Shown one piece after another: positions 53,431 to 64,000 of a DNA stretch of 64,000 bases. Both the position numbers and the translations under genes were made by a program. Location of the stretch: assembly GCA_030765065.1 (NCBI GenBank), contig CM060986.1, positions 74,269,573 through 74,333,572 of the forward strand. Direction: 5' to 3'. The notes below the pieces were generated by a model, which saw only the letters and a list, made by a program, of their open reading frames with translations, was not told where the DNA came from and made no database searches. This stretch comes from Deroplatys truncata (taxonomy: Eukaryota; Arthropoda; Insecta; Mantodea; Mantidae). Numbering within the stretch: the stretch's first letter is position 1; each line of letters starts with the position of its first letter.

Positions 53431-55352
53431 ATCCAAATGCTAAATGTTATTACCAATTACACAGATAAATGTTTTGTATTATTTAGCAAATATTTATCTA
53501 GTGACAGAAAATACTTTTCTTCACTTCAAAAGACTGCAATGGTTAAAATAATCACTACACCATCCAGTAAATGTAACATTAAAATAAATGATATTTACTG
53601 CAGCTTCTTTTAATTTGTTTGTTTTAACCTGCTGCACATAGAGGCTTCAAAGCAACTTTATTGAATATGTTTAAATAATAATGTTGTTATTTCAAAGTAT
53701 ACGTAAAGTTCTGTTCTGTAATGAAGTATGGACAGTTTCTTTTATTGCTTCATTGTACTTTTTAAACTCTTTGTAAATATTTTTTAATTCAACAATAGTC
53801 TAGGTATTATTTTTTACAATACAGTAAGCTGTGGCTAGATTGATTATCGTTTCTATTCACTTATACAGATTTCTGCATATCTGAGAAGGCCAATCTTTTG
53901 TTAATCTTGTTAATGAAGTTCTGTTGCATCTTATTGTATACTATTAATAAGTGTTTTTACGACTGACAAGGAAAGTTCTCACTGTAATGAGGCAAAACAT
54001 GTTCCAGTTCCAATCATTTGAGTGGTGAATAACCGTTTTTTTTTTGGTCCAGCTGAAGTTGAGAATACAAACACAAAATATGTTCTGCCAATTAAGATTT
54101 GATAGTCGATGTGTTTATTCACTCCAGAAATAAATGCAACCATACATTGGTTTTTTATTTTTATGTTTTTCCAGTTCAGTAAATTTTATTATACATTAAG
54201 TATAATGCAATTCTGCGGAAATAATGGAACAAATAAATATATAATGTCATACATACAAGTATGTACATGAACATGTGTTGAGCTTACAGGCCAGTGTCTG
54301 TCCTCATTACACTATTTCACATATAAATTGTCTTTCATTTCTATATTTAATAAGGCAGATATAGTTTTTAAATGTTAGTTGAAAAATCAATATAAGTACT
54401 GCATGAAAAATATGTTTTACATCTTGTAATTGAATTGGTATAATAGTGATACCATTGAAAAACATTGCTGTGAGAAACTGAATTGAACATTTGAAACTGT
54501 TAAGAACAGATGCTATATATGAACATTATTTCAGGTTGCAGTGCTCTTTTTATAACCTAATTTAAGAGACATTCTTATTTCTCATAAATCTTTAGATATA
54601 ATTCAGAAAAATGATTTGATTACCATAGGTATCTTATTGTAGGATAAACACTTTTCTTCATCTAAAATATCAAAACTTAACAATGGAAAAGTCAATTCAA
54701 GAGAATATTTGGAATCACGATAGAATTAATTGAGAACAGTAAAACTAAAACCTTTAACAGTAATTGACAAGTTTCGACATAATGAATGTGCCAGCAAGTG
54801 ATAGCTTGTTGGCTTAGTGACGCTTATTGGTGTTGCATAGTTTTGCCAATTCAAGATTAAATTATAATTGTGTACCTATGACTCAACACATGTGGTAAAG
54901 CAGGGACAATAATGAAATTTGGTTCAATGGGTGATTTTATTATTAAATGATTGTATCAACACTCAAGCATATTCACATTAATGCACCATACTGGCCACCA
55001 CAGTTAGTTAAAAGTTCTTAGGTTCAGTAAGGAATAAACCCAAGTCTACTCGCACAAAAGACAGGTGTTATGCCACAGGGACAGACCTTACCCTCCATAA
55101 AAATATTGTTAAGACTTGATGAATTTTAGAAATGGGTGACTCACATATCTTTTTATGTGATATTGGTTCTGTTTCAGAAATGTTAATATAGTTTCCAACA
55201 TAATCATATGATACTATATTTATTTGCACTACACTTTTCATACATTGATGTACCTATACAAAAACCTTGCTGAAGTAATTTTAATGCAGTAGACATTATG
55301 GTGGCCCACAGAATATGTTTTGTTTTCTTTTCTAGCTATAGGTAATACTAAC
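53431..55352. other. Nothing recognised
   Basis: AT-rich DNA downstream of the last identified calmodulin-like exon; probably contains its final exon or intron and 3' UTR. An acceptor followed by a frame at about 53769 was considered but its polypyrimidine tract is poor. Confidence 0.35.
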
Positions 55353-55464
55353 CTTCATAGTTAATTTTTCCATCTCTGTCAATATCAGCCATTGCCAACA
55401 TTTCATTCAATTGTACATCGGTTACACTCTCACCAATCATATCCATAGCAGATTTTAGCTCATC
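55353..55464 (-). CDS. Calmodulin-like exon, rest of EF-hand 3 and EF-hand 4
   Basis: 112 nt. Acceptor TTTCAG ending at 55465, donor GTTAGT at 55352. Encodes DELKSAMDMIGESVTDVQL and ADIDRDGKINYE. A small ribozyme-bearing element lies only 41 bases upstream of this exon in the preceding intron. Confidence 0.88.
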
Positions 55465-56269
55465 CTGAAACATAAGTACCTATCTATATTAATAAATGAT
55501 ATGTATTGACTAATTTTGAAGATTTAGAAGCTAGTAACAGTGATGTGTCATAATTTAAGATAAAGGCAGTTGAGGATTGTTACACCTCCAAATTCACCTT
55601 TGGAGGTTCATCATCCCAGCACCAGAGAACACCACTAGCCACACACATCCCCCAGACGATGACCGGAAACATCAGTTGAGAACATGCTGACGATGGGAAC
55701 AAGCCATCTCCCGAAACGCGTTCAAGTAAGAATATTTTAGTGATCTAGTGTAACAATCCTCAACTCCCTTTATCTTAAAAAATGATATGTACCTTGGAAA
55801 CTGAAGCACATTTAACTGAAATAATATAACAACAATAATATGTAGTTCCTATCGTCATCCTCATTGTCATCAACAACATAAAATTAAAAAATAGACAGCA
55901 CTCCATCGTACAATCTATGCAGAGGTTGCCTACTTGTAACTTTTTAGGCCCCAAGACATAATTCCAGTTTGTTAATGTCTTGGAGACCAACTATAATCAA
56001 TTCCATATCACTTATGTTCCTTTTTTTGGGGGGCGGCTGCTTGAAGTTTTACAGTGCTTTTAACCTAGAGCTTAGAGTTCATTCATCTTCTCACTATAAG
56101 GGAAAACCCTGAGTGGAGGGGCGGGGAGGAGAGTCTTATCCAGATAATTTGCCCTAACTGAGATTTGAACTGATCTCTTGAATGTTAGGTGGACATGCTA
56201 CCCGCACACCACAGAGGTGGGCTAGTTGTAATTACTCTAGTATTCAAATTTTACAGTTTCTCCATTCGT

Positions 56270-56313
<44 letters not shown>

Positions 56314-59300
56314 GTATTGATTAGATATAATCTTCCTTCACCATTTATTGGTTATTTTGCCCAAGTACTCTCTCATAATTTTTATTCCCTTTAATGCTTA
56401 AAATCTTTCTTGTTAAAATTTCTCCTCAAATTTACGCAACTAATTTGCCATATCTCTTGTCTCCACAACTTTGTTTATTCGCAATAGGAATGAGTACTAT
56501 GGTACTCATTCTTAGGTACACTCCAAATAACACATTCAGTTAACTAAACATTCCTCAGTCCCCTTATGTTACTTATTCCTGTTCTGGCCCAAGCAAAACC
56601 ATTGAATAATTTATCACATAGCTCTAAGTGTCTCTCTCTTCCCCAATCTTTTTAGCTCTTGATACATTCTCAGTGAACCATTTTTTCTTAAAGCTAGCAA
56701 ACATTTCCTGTTTCTCAATGTCTTCAATTCTGTTCCTTACCTCTTTCCAGAGCCATGTGTTTCTATACTGCTTATTTGCTTAAAAATTCCCATACCTATT
56801 TGTTCTAAAAGAAAAGTGTGGCCATCTAGTCATCACTGATGACTAGTCAATATTCTCCTTGAAGATGCCCATTGAAGTTATGGGCGAATACTGAGTGAAC
56901 TTTCATCTGTTCTACCATGGCCTACAAGCCTGGAAACTACATTTTATTGCATTGATATATGAGTTCAGTATCTTTCAAAGATACAACATGAAGATTTTCA
57001 AGAAAATTTTCCCATCCCAAACTACCTTTTACATGGAAAATTTTTTTATATTTGTTTTCTCATAAATGGCTCATAACAATTTTAATTGAAAAAAAAAAAA
57101 ACCTATATTTTAACGTATTTACATGACAAATAAAATGTATTATTTTGAATTTTCTGGCAATAGTTTGTGGTGTTCTCTTCATTTGGAAGCAGTTTTGTAT
57201 AATTTTAAATAGCAGGTAAATCAAAAGAGATAGACAAAAACATGTTACAGAAAAAATGTAGATCTCTTTAAAACACACAATTTATATCAAATAACTACTT
57301 TTGTGACATCAACGATTTCTTTTGGTTTGAGGTTTTCGCACTTTTGTCATTTGTTTAAAGTGCTGTTCGTTGTTCAGTTCTATCTTGCAAAATCATGGAA
57401 AGAGTGTTGAATTTCAAGGCCAGCATTAAGTGATTTGCTTTTCAATATTTGAGGTTCAGTTTCTTCCATCCCCCTTGTACCTACAACGAAATGTGTAATG
57501 AAACTATCTCTGTAAATGTTTATCATGATTAACATGAAGAAGATAGAAAAATAAGCATTTGTAAGAATAGTTTGTGGAGGTAATGTAAAAATAAAAGATA
57601 GTGAAAGGGTAGGAGAAGTCATGTTAATGTAACAGTTTTTTTCTGGTAATGTGTATTTATCTGATAATTTTTCTTTTGCATTAGCTGTGCGTAGGCAGTA
57701 AGTTCAAAAGCTGAATTAGACTTGAAAAATTCAAAGCTGCAGCTGGGACTTGAATCGTCAATCTTTGGCATTGTTTGCCAATGCTATTACCACTTGAGCT
57801 GCCATGACAAGTTATGAGTATGCACATTATAAACTTGAATCAGAAGCTATTCAATAGCCTGGGACAGATAGCTTTGTATTTGTTTATCCATGACCAAAGG
57901 AGGAACTATGCATGTTGAGAGTGATGGCTTACCAGCCACTGCACGTAAACACGATAACAGTGGCACCAAACCGAGTGTACAAAACTATATGTCCCATATA
58001 ATATTTTGCTTGCCATCTCCAAAACAACTATCTCCCTATAATTCTCACAATCATTTTATTTCGTTATATATAAGCAATATGCCATTCTTCTGGTACTTTT
58101 TCTTCATTCCATATTATAAAATATTTTATAATCATTAATGTTTAGAAATACAACTTTTTTGGTGAATGTAAGGTGTCTTATAGAATGATTTAATTCCTTG
58201 TTTTGTTTATACAGTGAAATGCCTCCATAGCAACTTGGTTTTTCCAGTGGTGTCTGAACTGTGTACCACTGGTACAAATTACCATACCCTCATCAGTTTT
58301 TAGATATTATGTTTTAATGTTACAGGTCCTAACAAAAAGTTCAGGATAGTTCTTGTACAGCAGGTAAGAACATTGGTATGGAAAACCAAAGATTTGCGAT
58401 TCAAATTCTGCCTGACAGCTGGGACTCAAATATTTAAAATCTGATTCACCCCTTCCATTGTAAGTAAGTAGTTAAATTATTGACTGTCACTAATTGTGTT
58501 AAATGACATTTGTCAACATGTCTAAGAAAAGCAAGGATTTAAAACCTTTAGGAGGCATTGCATTCTAGCAGGATTGGAATTACACATTCTGCTTTTGCAA
58601 CTGGCCATGGAATAATGATGCAGTTAACTTTAACAAGGAATTGCTGTTGAAGTTGTTTACAGCACTTGTTTTAGTAACATATAACCCATTTTTTCAGACT
58701 TACTCAAGTCTTTGTATTTATTGTCATAAATATTTTAAGGTACTTTGAAGATATTTAAGACTTTGAGTATGGATTTGATCATACATATTTAGTAATTCAG
58801 AACCTTGTAACTATGCACTTCAGAACACTTGTGCAGTGCTGTACCTTGGTGATATAACCATTTGAATCCCTGTCAAACACCCGGAACGCTGCTATGAGGT
58901 CCTTTGTGATGTCATCAGGGTCATCACTGCTAGTGTCTTGAGTAAGAGCTTGGATGCGGCTTACCCACTGCAGAAATTCTGTCTCATTTATTAGTCCATT
59001 GCCTGTAATAGTACCAGAAATAATGCTTCACAAAACTAATTTCTTTCTGTAAAAATAAAATAATATAATAACCATTATATGGGGTGTTTCTAAATTAGAC
59101 TGACAAACTTTGGGATCAGATACATAACCTCCTTTGAAGCACTTTTTGTTAAGGCATCTTTGGGCTATGATGCTTTACTTCAGTGCAATGGGTACTTTGC
59201 AGTACATTGCAACTGTGTTGAAAGTATTTGTTTTAATTGATATTTCTGAATAAATGGACAAGGGCTGAAATATACATATTTACTGAAAATCCCTGGCATA

Positions 59301-59977
59301 TTTCCTTGGAAGATATTTGACATAAATACCAAATGTATATATATATATACATGACTTAAGGTTTTTGATTTGTGCAGCTCATAGTCTTGCATACATATAA
59401 GGACCTTTTTTAAAATGCCCTTTTTGAATTCTTAGGGAGTCCTTAAAGCACACATTTTTGGAAAGTCATGATACTAAAATTTGAGACAAGTATAGCATTT
59501 CTGCCATACGTGACAGGCATGTGCTGCGGGTGCATCCTTTATTCTCCTGTGTAAAGGCTTGTGTACTTTTTAGCTGTTAGTGCGATTAGAAAAGGTTGAA
59601 GCACAATATTTTTAACTTCAGTTTTAACTAGCAATGTTATGTCCCCTTCTCTGTGAGATACTTACAAACTGCATGACTTCTTGTGCAGTGCACATCGCAG
59701 AATTAGCAATGGTAGTAGAGAATGCAGCAAATAGCTTAGAAGAGTACTTAATTTGTTTGCAAAAATAAAACAAGACATCTGTCTTTAATTTTGGAACAAT
59801 AAAATAAACAATTTAAATACACAGAATACATACCTGAATGACTAGCTTCATTGAGAAGGTCATGAATGAGTTCATCTCTCACTTGGATTCCCAGGTTCTG
59901 CAGCATAAACTGAAGCTCACTTGCTGTCACTCGGCCATCTCTGTTCCTGTCCAACAACCCAAATGCTGTCCGCAGAT
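55353..59977 (-). CDS. Calmodulin-like EF-hand protein (three internal exons)
   Basis: Exons 59977-59834, 59002-58845 and 55464-55353 join in phase to about 138 codons. Order: LRTAFGLLDRNRDGRVTASE (EF-hand 1, canonical loop), a degenerate EF-hand 2 (ASHSGNGLINETEF, first loop Asp residues replaced by Ser), an insert with DTSSDDPDDIT, AFRVFDRDSNGYITKDE (EF-hand 3) and ADIDRDGKINYEG (EF-hand 4, up to the penultimate loop codon). Known: calmodulin-type proteins bind Ca2+ through DxDxDG loops and regulate targets. The wording recalls insect neo-calmodulin-like proteins rather than calmodulin itself; that is from memory. The first exon (Met) and last exon (after Y-E) were not found, so the gene may extend beyond 60 kb and below 55.3 kb. 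Confidence 0.88.
55506..55779 (-). mobile_element. Small Penelope-related element (274 bp) with hammerhead motif and 12-bp target duplication
   Basis: AAATGATATGTA at 55494-55505 is repeated at 55780-55791. Inverted ends TTAAGATAAAGGCAGTTGAG (55556 on) and its inverse at 55758-55777 match with one mismatch. The left tail (minus strand ACACATCACTGTTACTAGCT) is nearly identical to the tail of the full Penelope-like element at 12.4 kb (ACACATCACTGTTTCTAGCT). The right arm carries a full hammerhead motif on the plus strand. No coding. Confidence 0.85.
55674..55765 (+). ncRNA. Hammerhead ribozyme motif (best-preserved copy)
   Basis: AGTTGAG (55674-55680) pairs perfectly with CTCAACT (55759-55765) as stem I. 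CTGACGA (55687-55693), stem II TGGGA...TCTCCC-type, GAAAC (55713-55717), stem III GAAACGC with GTGTA, cleavage triplet GTA (55750-55752). All core bases match CUGANGA...GAAA...NUH. Confidence 0.75.
56036..56222 (-). repeat. tRNA-derived SINE, same family as 7851-8300
   Basis: Minus strand: CTGTGGTGTGCGGGTAGCATG (A box) and AGTTCAAATCTCAG (B box), then a body with CCACTCAGGGTTTTCCC and GTGAGAAGATGAATG. Confidence 0.7.
56275..56311 (+). repeat. (CT)n microsatellite
   Basis: About 18 CT units. Confidence 0.95.
56525..56815 (-). pseudogene. LINE fragment, same family as 41905-43294
   Basis: The plus-strand text (CTTCCCCAATCTTTTTAG, GCTAGCAAACATTTCCTGTT, TCTCAATGTCTTCAATTCTG) aligns with 42410-42560 (CTTCCCCAATTTCTTTTA, CTAGCCCATATCTCTTGTTT), that is the connector between RT and zinc finger. 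Full of indels. Confidence 0.65.
56851..56905 (+). ncRNA. Hammerhead-like remnant
   Basis: TTGAAGA (56859-56865), perfect stem II GCCCAT...ATGGGC, then GAATAC and TGAGTG. Resembles the 39.8-40.1 kb motifs; stem I is not evident. Confidence 0.3.
56960..57635 (+). repeat. ~0.85-kb repeat, older subfamily, 5'-truncated
   Basis: Begins within the CAGTATCTTTCAAAGAT block and runs to GGAGAAGTCATGTTAATGTAACAG, where the terminal hairpin is worn. Confidence 0.7.
57690..57815 (-). repeat. tRNA-derived SINE-like sequence
   Basis: Minus strand A-box-like GCAGCTCAAGTGGTAATAGC and B-box-like GATTCAAGTCCC. A second, plus-strand B-box-like GATTCAAATTC lies at about 58398. Neither folds as a full tRNA by eye. 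Confidence 0.45.
58845..59002 (-). CDS. Calmodulin-like exon, EF-hand 2 (degenerate) and start of EF-hand 3
   Basis: 158 nt. Acceptor TTACAG ending at 59003, donor GTACAG at 58844. Ends in phase 0 after YITK. Confidence 0.88.
59834..59977 (-). CDS. Calmodulin-like exon, EF-hand 1
   Basis: 144 nt. Acceptor TTTCAG at 59983-59978, donor GTATGT at 59833. Starts with two bases of a split codon, ends with the first base of Gly. Confidence 0.88.
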
Positions 59978-60119
59978 CTGAAACATAAGGCAGATTAATC
60001 AGTTCTAAATTTCTTGTTCTGTGGTGTTCCTTTGGTAATGCTAAATGGACTACAACACAGGCATGCTTCCCATTGCAGACTTTATATTGGGAAGCCAGAA
60101 GGAAAATGATGCAGATCAA

Positions 60120-62022
60120 TTAATCCCCAGTGCCATTGATGAATGACAACAACAACAACAAATTTCTTGTTCTTAGTTGCAGCCTCAATCTGGCCATGCT
60201 AACTAAACAATGTACATTGTGTTGCACAGATATATACCTCAATAATTTGGGTGACTTATAGTACATGTTAACAACTTGATAAAGTCCTGGTACTTTGGTG
60301 CCTTCTGTGCTATAACTATACAGCTGGATCCCTAGTGATTGAGCATTCCTACTATGGAGGTGTAAAGTCCTTGTAAACTTTCATTTCTCTGTTTCTTATC
60401 TGTCTGCATTATCTAAAGATCTAGGAAGAGCAGATGGCTCATAGACATGTTACGGCAATTCAATACCTCCAGAGCCTGCTTGCCCACATTCACCCTTTTC
60501 TACACATTCAGAGAAGTAATCTTTTTCTAAAGTTCTGATTGACAGCCCAGTCTTTTATTGTGTATTTGCCTGAAGGTAACTGTAGGTTTTGCCATAATGT
60601 AGATCCCTTACTGTGTGGCTAAAGTGAGGTGCCAGCAAATGAGAATTTCGACTAAAAATTTGGGTTTTCTAAGTCCATGCTTCTTTGATCCATCCAAATT
60701 GTTGCACAGTATCTTCATACAGTATGTTGTATCAGACATGCAGAACTGGACACACTTGTGTGCCTACTACATCAGGAACCAAATACATTATCTATTCTCT
60801 CCCTGAACGTTCAGGGTGTCATTACCACTGGCTTGTGTATGTATGATAAAGATGCCCTAGTCTGTGCGTACATTATGTAAGAAGAGTGAGGCTTTCCCAC
60901 CCCTTTCACTCTTTCTTTACTAGTTTTTCACCAGTGTACAGAGAAGGTTTGCTCTTTAGCCATATGGGAAGTACAAGAATTGTCAATAAAAAATTAGACA
61001 TGTTAAAAAAAAATATGCTTAAAAATGCCACCATACATGATTTAATAATTTGGAACAAGGGCAAAATCATGTTCTTCAAAGGAGATCAGAATTTTAGAAC
61101 AGAATAAGTTTTTGCCATCAGTAATGTAACACATTCAAATTTATAAGCAGAACTATAAGAAACACTCTGAATAAAATGGTCGTAAAGAAATCCAAATCAG
61201 GTTTACTGAAGTAATGGCTATCCCTACATTCACATATATATCTTAAACATGACTTCAAGAAAAAGAATAGTCAAAGGGATAGAAATAGAAAATGAAATTT
61301 TTAAGGAACATAGCATGGGATATACTTGAATATAACATGGCGAGGCACTTGAAACTACCATTTATTTACTCAGATGTGGCAAAAGTGCCTTCCTTCACTG
61401 AGTCCTAGGAATAGACAACTTGTTATGATATTTCCTATATATAGCAGTGTGCACTCTATAAATGGTGGGGACTGCTATTCTGAAGGGAACTTGCGGAGGG
61501 AGTCCAAATGTCTGAAATCACATTTTCACTGCCTCTGCTGTAACCAATAGTGACTGATTGCCTATAGCAAATTTTTGTTATGCAGAAAAAAGTAGTTTTG
61601 AGCTTAAAGTTTCAGTTTTTAAAATGGAGCAATAGCCTTAAGTGCAGCAGAAATTAAATAAAATCAGAACATTATTGACTTTTATGTCATTTATCATGAT
61701 GCAACTTGAAAAGACGACTGTCAAGTAACTCTAAGTTCTATGGGCTTCAGCCCCAGCTCATTTGAATGTCATATTATCTGTTTAATTCACTCACCTTCTG
61801 CAAATTATTTGAATATGTCTTAGCTTGGTAATGTATAAAAGTTTAAAATAGCTATTTACTTGTTAATTATTTGCACCAGAAACATAAATGGTAAACAGCA
61901 ATATTATTCTAATTTTAAGCAGTTTAATTTCCGCGACAATTAAATACTATTGTTTCATTAAAAAACTAAACCTCGTGCTCAAAACATTATTTGTTTTAAA
62001 TAATGTTAATGTCTATAGACTA
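60120..62022. other. Nothing recognised
   Basis: AT-rich DNA, probably upstream intron of the calmodulin-like gene. Its first coding exon was looked for on the minus strand and not found. Confidence 0.35.
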
Positions 62023-62320
62023 GTGGTGTAGTGGTTGGAGCCAACGTTCCAGCTCCTAGAAATGTTGTATGTGTAAGTTTGAGCCCATCCAATGGGTATG
62101 TGGATTTTTCGGCCCACTAAGCATTGTGATGCATTTGAGGACCTATGATAGGTAGCGGTCGATAGGTCACGAAAACTAACATTCCAGCTGGGGGAAGCAT
62201 GGTCCTGACCATGTCATCTCCCCATACTATCTGGATGATCATACACCTCCGCCATGTATATGTGTGCATGATGTTGACACCAGGTTGGTAGGCATAGGTC
62301 CACAAGGGTTGTCATGACAG

Positions 62321-62322
<2 letters not shown>
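62023..62322 (+). repeat. tRNA-derived SINE, complete copy
   Basis: A box GTGGTGTAGTGGTTGGAGC and B box AGTTTGAGCCC at tRNA spacing, a body with GGGGGAAGCATGGTCCTGAC and TGTCATGACAGATT, and then an (ATT)n tail. The same body occurs at 1787-2090. Confidence 0.8.
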
Positions 62323-62383
<61 letters not shown>

Positions 62384-62455
62384 GGCAGAAGAAGAAGAAG
62401 AAGAAGAAGAAGAAGAAGAAGAAGAAGAAGAAGAAGAAGAAGAAGAAGAAGAAGA
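62323..62455 (+). repeat. Compound (ATT)n-(AGA)n microsatellite
   Basis: About 20 ATT units (to 62382) and about 21 GAA/AAG units (62387-62455), which give a spurious poly-Ser/poly-Asn frame on the minus strand. Probably grew from the SINE tail. Confidence 0.95.
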
Positions 62456-64000
62456 CAACTTTAGGTGTCCTTCAGCCCAGTGAAAATAATTAGTCAATAT
62501 CAGCTCTAGTACAGAATATTTTAAGGTGTTAATTTTAAGTAATTCTGTAATCCTAAAACATAATTAGAGCAGGTGTATTTAATCTGAATGACAGAGTGGC
62601 AGACAAAGAGAGTTAATTGAAACTCTGTGTTATAAAGGCAGATACGAAATTATTTGTAATGAAACTTTTAATTCGTGAGACTAAAGGAACAATTAATATG
62701 CAGTTCATATGGCACTTAACTGACAGGATCAGTAAATTTTTCAACACATCTGGTGAATAAATTGACCAAGTATGATGATGATGATAATGATGATGATGAT
62801 GATGATGATGATAATAATGAGGAGGTGCATAAGGGTGGCAATTATGTTGAGCAAAATGTCATAATTTAATGTTTTTTACTTTGTGATGAAAAATTAAGAG
62901 ATATGAGGGGCATATGATTGATATTGATTTACATTTTTTGCCGCTATCCATAACGTTATGTTATATTTGTCAATGACAGTTACTGGTAGCTATACTACCA
63001 TGGTCTAGGTCTGTTAAAAGAACAGGTCTGTTGCAGTTTGCAGTGAATATATATAGTGCATCCTTCAGTTGTTGTTGATATACGGGCAGTCATCATAAAG
63101 GATAATCAACATCAGGTTTTCTCTGGAAAACTTAAAGCTGCAGGTGATAGGTGACAGAGTTTGTGCAGGATCAACCATCACATAACTGGGTGAAAAGGAG
63201 AAGGGGGAGCCATATTTTTGGTATAATATCAAATATTATGCAGTATAATACATGGTATCATGTGGTTGTATTGGTGACGTGAATGTTTGTAAAGAATATG
63301 AACATTATTTGTTTTGCAAAATGATATTAATTTTCTTCTGCCAATAGTATTATAGCTTTATATGCATACTCAGAGGAAGAAAATCAATTATTATTTATTA
63401 CTTAATTAAATATATGTGTAGCAATATTAATAAACCCAAAATCAAATGACTGTTGCAATATTTTGTGTGACATTACTTGGCTTATAGTTTAACAAAAAAT
63501 AACTGTGCTGATTCTTGCAAGGCGAAAATACCATTAAATACTCTTTCACAACAGATTTCATGAAAATTTAGAAAGCAAAGCAGAATTGTGACGCTTTTAT
63601 TAAGAGCTGCTACAATTCCCAAGACGACCTCTTAATCAGATGACAATTAAAGTTGTTGATTTTTAACTGGCTTTGTGCATTTACATGGTCATCCTTGTAT
63701 TGGAGATTCCATTGTACCGAAACCAGCTTATCTGTTATTGGAGGAGAAAATCTGTTCCCGGTTTTTGTGTGGATTCGTTCATGGGTAGATCAGTTGCTCT
63801 CAGTTATGGTTGATGACGGTGGTGCTCAGAAGTTTAGATGCCCAACCTTATCGGTTGTATGCAACACACAATCCTCTCTGCCAGGAAGAAAGTGAGACAT
63901 GTTGAGCAACTACCCACAAAGTGCTTGAGACAAACTGTCATCACTAGCTATAAATTCGGCAAAGTTAAACATGATTATTCCACTGTTATGCTGTTGCTTA
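62456..64000. other. Nothing recognised apart from a (GAT)n run
   Basis: AT-rich DNA. An interrupted (GAT)n microsatellite lies at about 62772-62820. No convincing frame to the window edge. Confidence 0.4.

Noticed and set aside
53740-53775. Possible last exon of the calmodulin-like gene (AG followed by a Glu-Phe-Lys frame on the minus strand)
   Set aside because: Preceded by an A-rich rather than pyrimidine-rich tract, and the frame continues without resembling a calmodulin C-terminus.
59085-59165. GGGGTGTTTCTAAATTAGACTG as the end of a DUF4817-type transposon
   Set aside because: Resembles such termini from memory but no opposite end or transposase nearby.
62312-62497. Poly-Ser/poly-Asn open frame on the minus strand
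   Set aside because: Direct translation of the (ATT)n and (AGA)n microsatellites.

Overview
This is an A+T-rich stretch of animal nuclear DNA. The exons are split by long, repeat-filled introns with GT-AG borders. The protein families, the Penelope-like, mariner, hAT, LINE and tRNA-SINE content, and a nuclear copy of mitochondrial nad5 that reads correctly only in the invertebrate mitochondrial code all point to an insect. A hemimetabolous insect with a large genome is likely, but that is inference.

Three cellular genes are supported. (1) HFM1/MER3 meiotic helicase: the first three coding exons are on the minus strand (4587 down to 2232) and the gene runs out of the window to the left. (2) LST8, the WD-repeat subunit of the TOR complexes: a complete seven-exon coding sequence on the plus strand (5094-30009). 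All splice phases agree and give 319 residues. HFM1 and LST8 are head to head across about 0.5 kb of relatively CpG-rich DNA, probably a shared promoter. (3) A calmodulin-like EF-hand gene on the minus strand: three internal exons (59977 down to 55353). Its first and last exons were not found.

The rest is mostly mobile DNA. An ~0.85 kb repeat occurs about a dozen times; its ends (asymmetric terminal inverted repeat, 3' hairpin with covarying stem, insertion in T-runs) fit a non-autonomous Helentron. A Penelope-like element with RT and GIY-YIG domains (11041-12460) is bounded by inverted copies of a hammerhead-ribozyme motif and by a 13-bp target duplication. Small RT-less relatives at 23388-23728 and 55506-55779 share the ribozyme motif and the 3' tail and carry perfect 12-bp target duplications. 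A further foldback at 26036-26437, degenerate ends at 37.4/38.3 kb and looser variants at 39.7-40.2 kb have similar motifs. Other elements include a very young 5-kb LTR retrotransposon without pol (30974-35931), a mariner, Tc1-like and Tigger-like remnants, several LINE copies, a hAT-type element with an 8-bp duplication and nested contents (51261-53430), a TA-flanked transposon (18229-19319), and several tRNA-derived SINE families.

The order of several insertions can be read directly: repeat within repeat, LINE within repeat with target duplication, and a repeat within a LINE within a hAT element. The region 60-64 kb is mostly plain AT-rich intron or intergenic DNA with one SINE and microsatellites.
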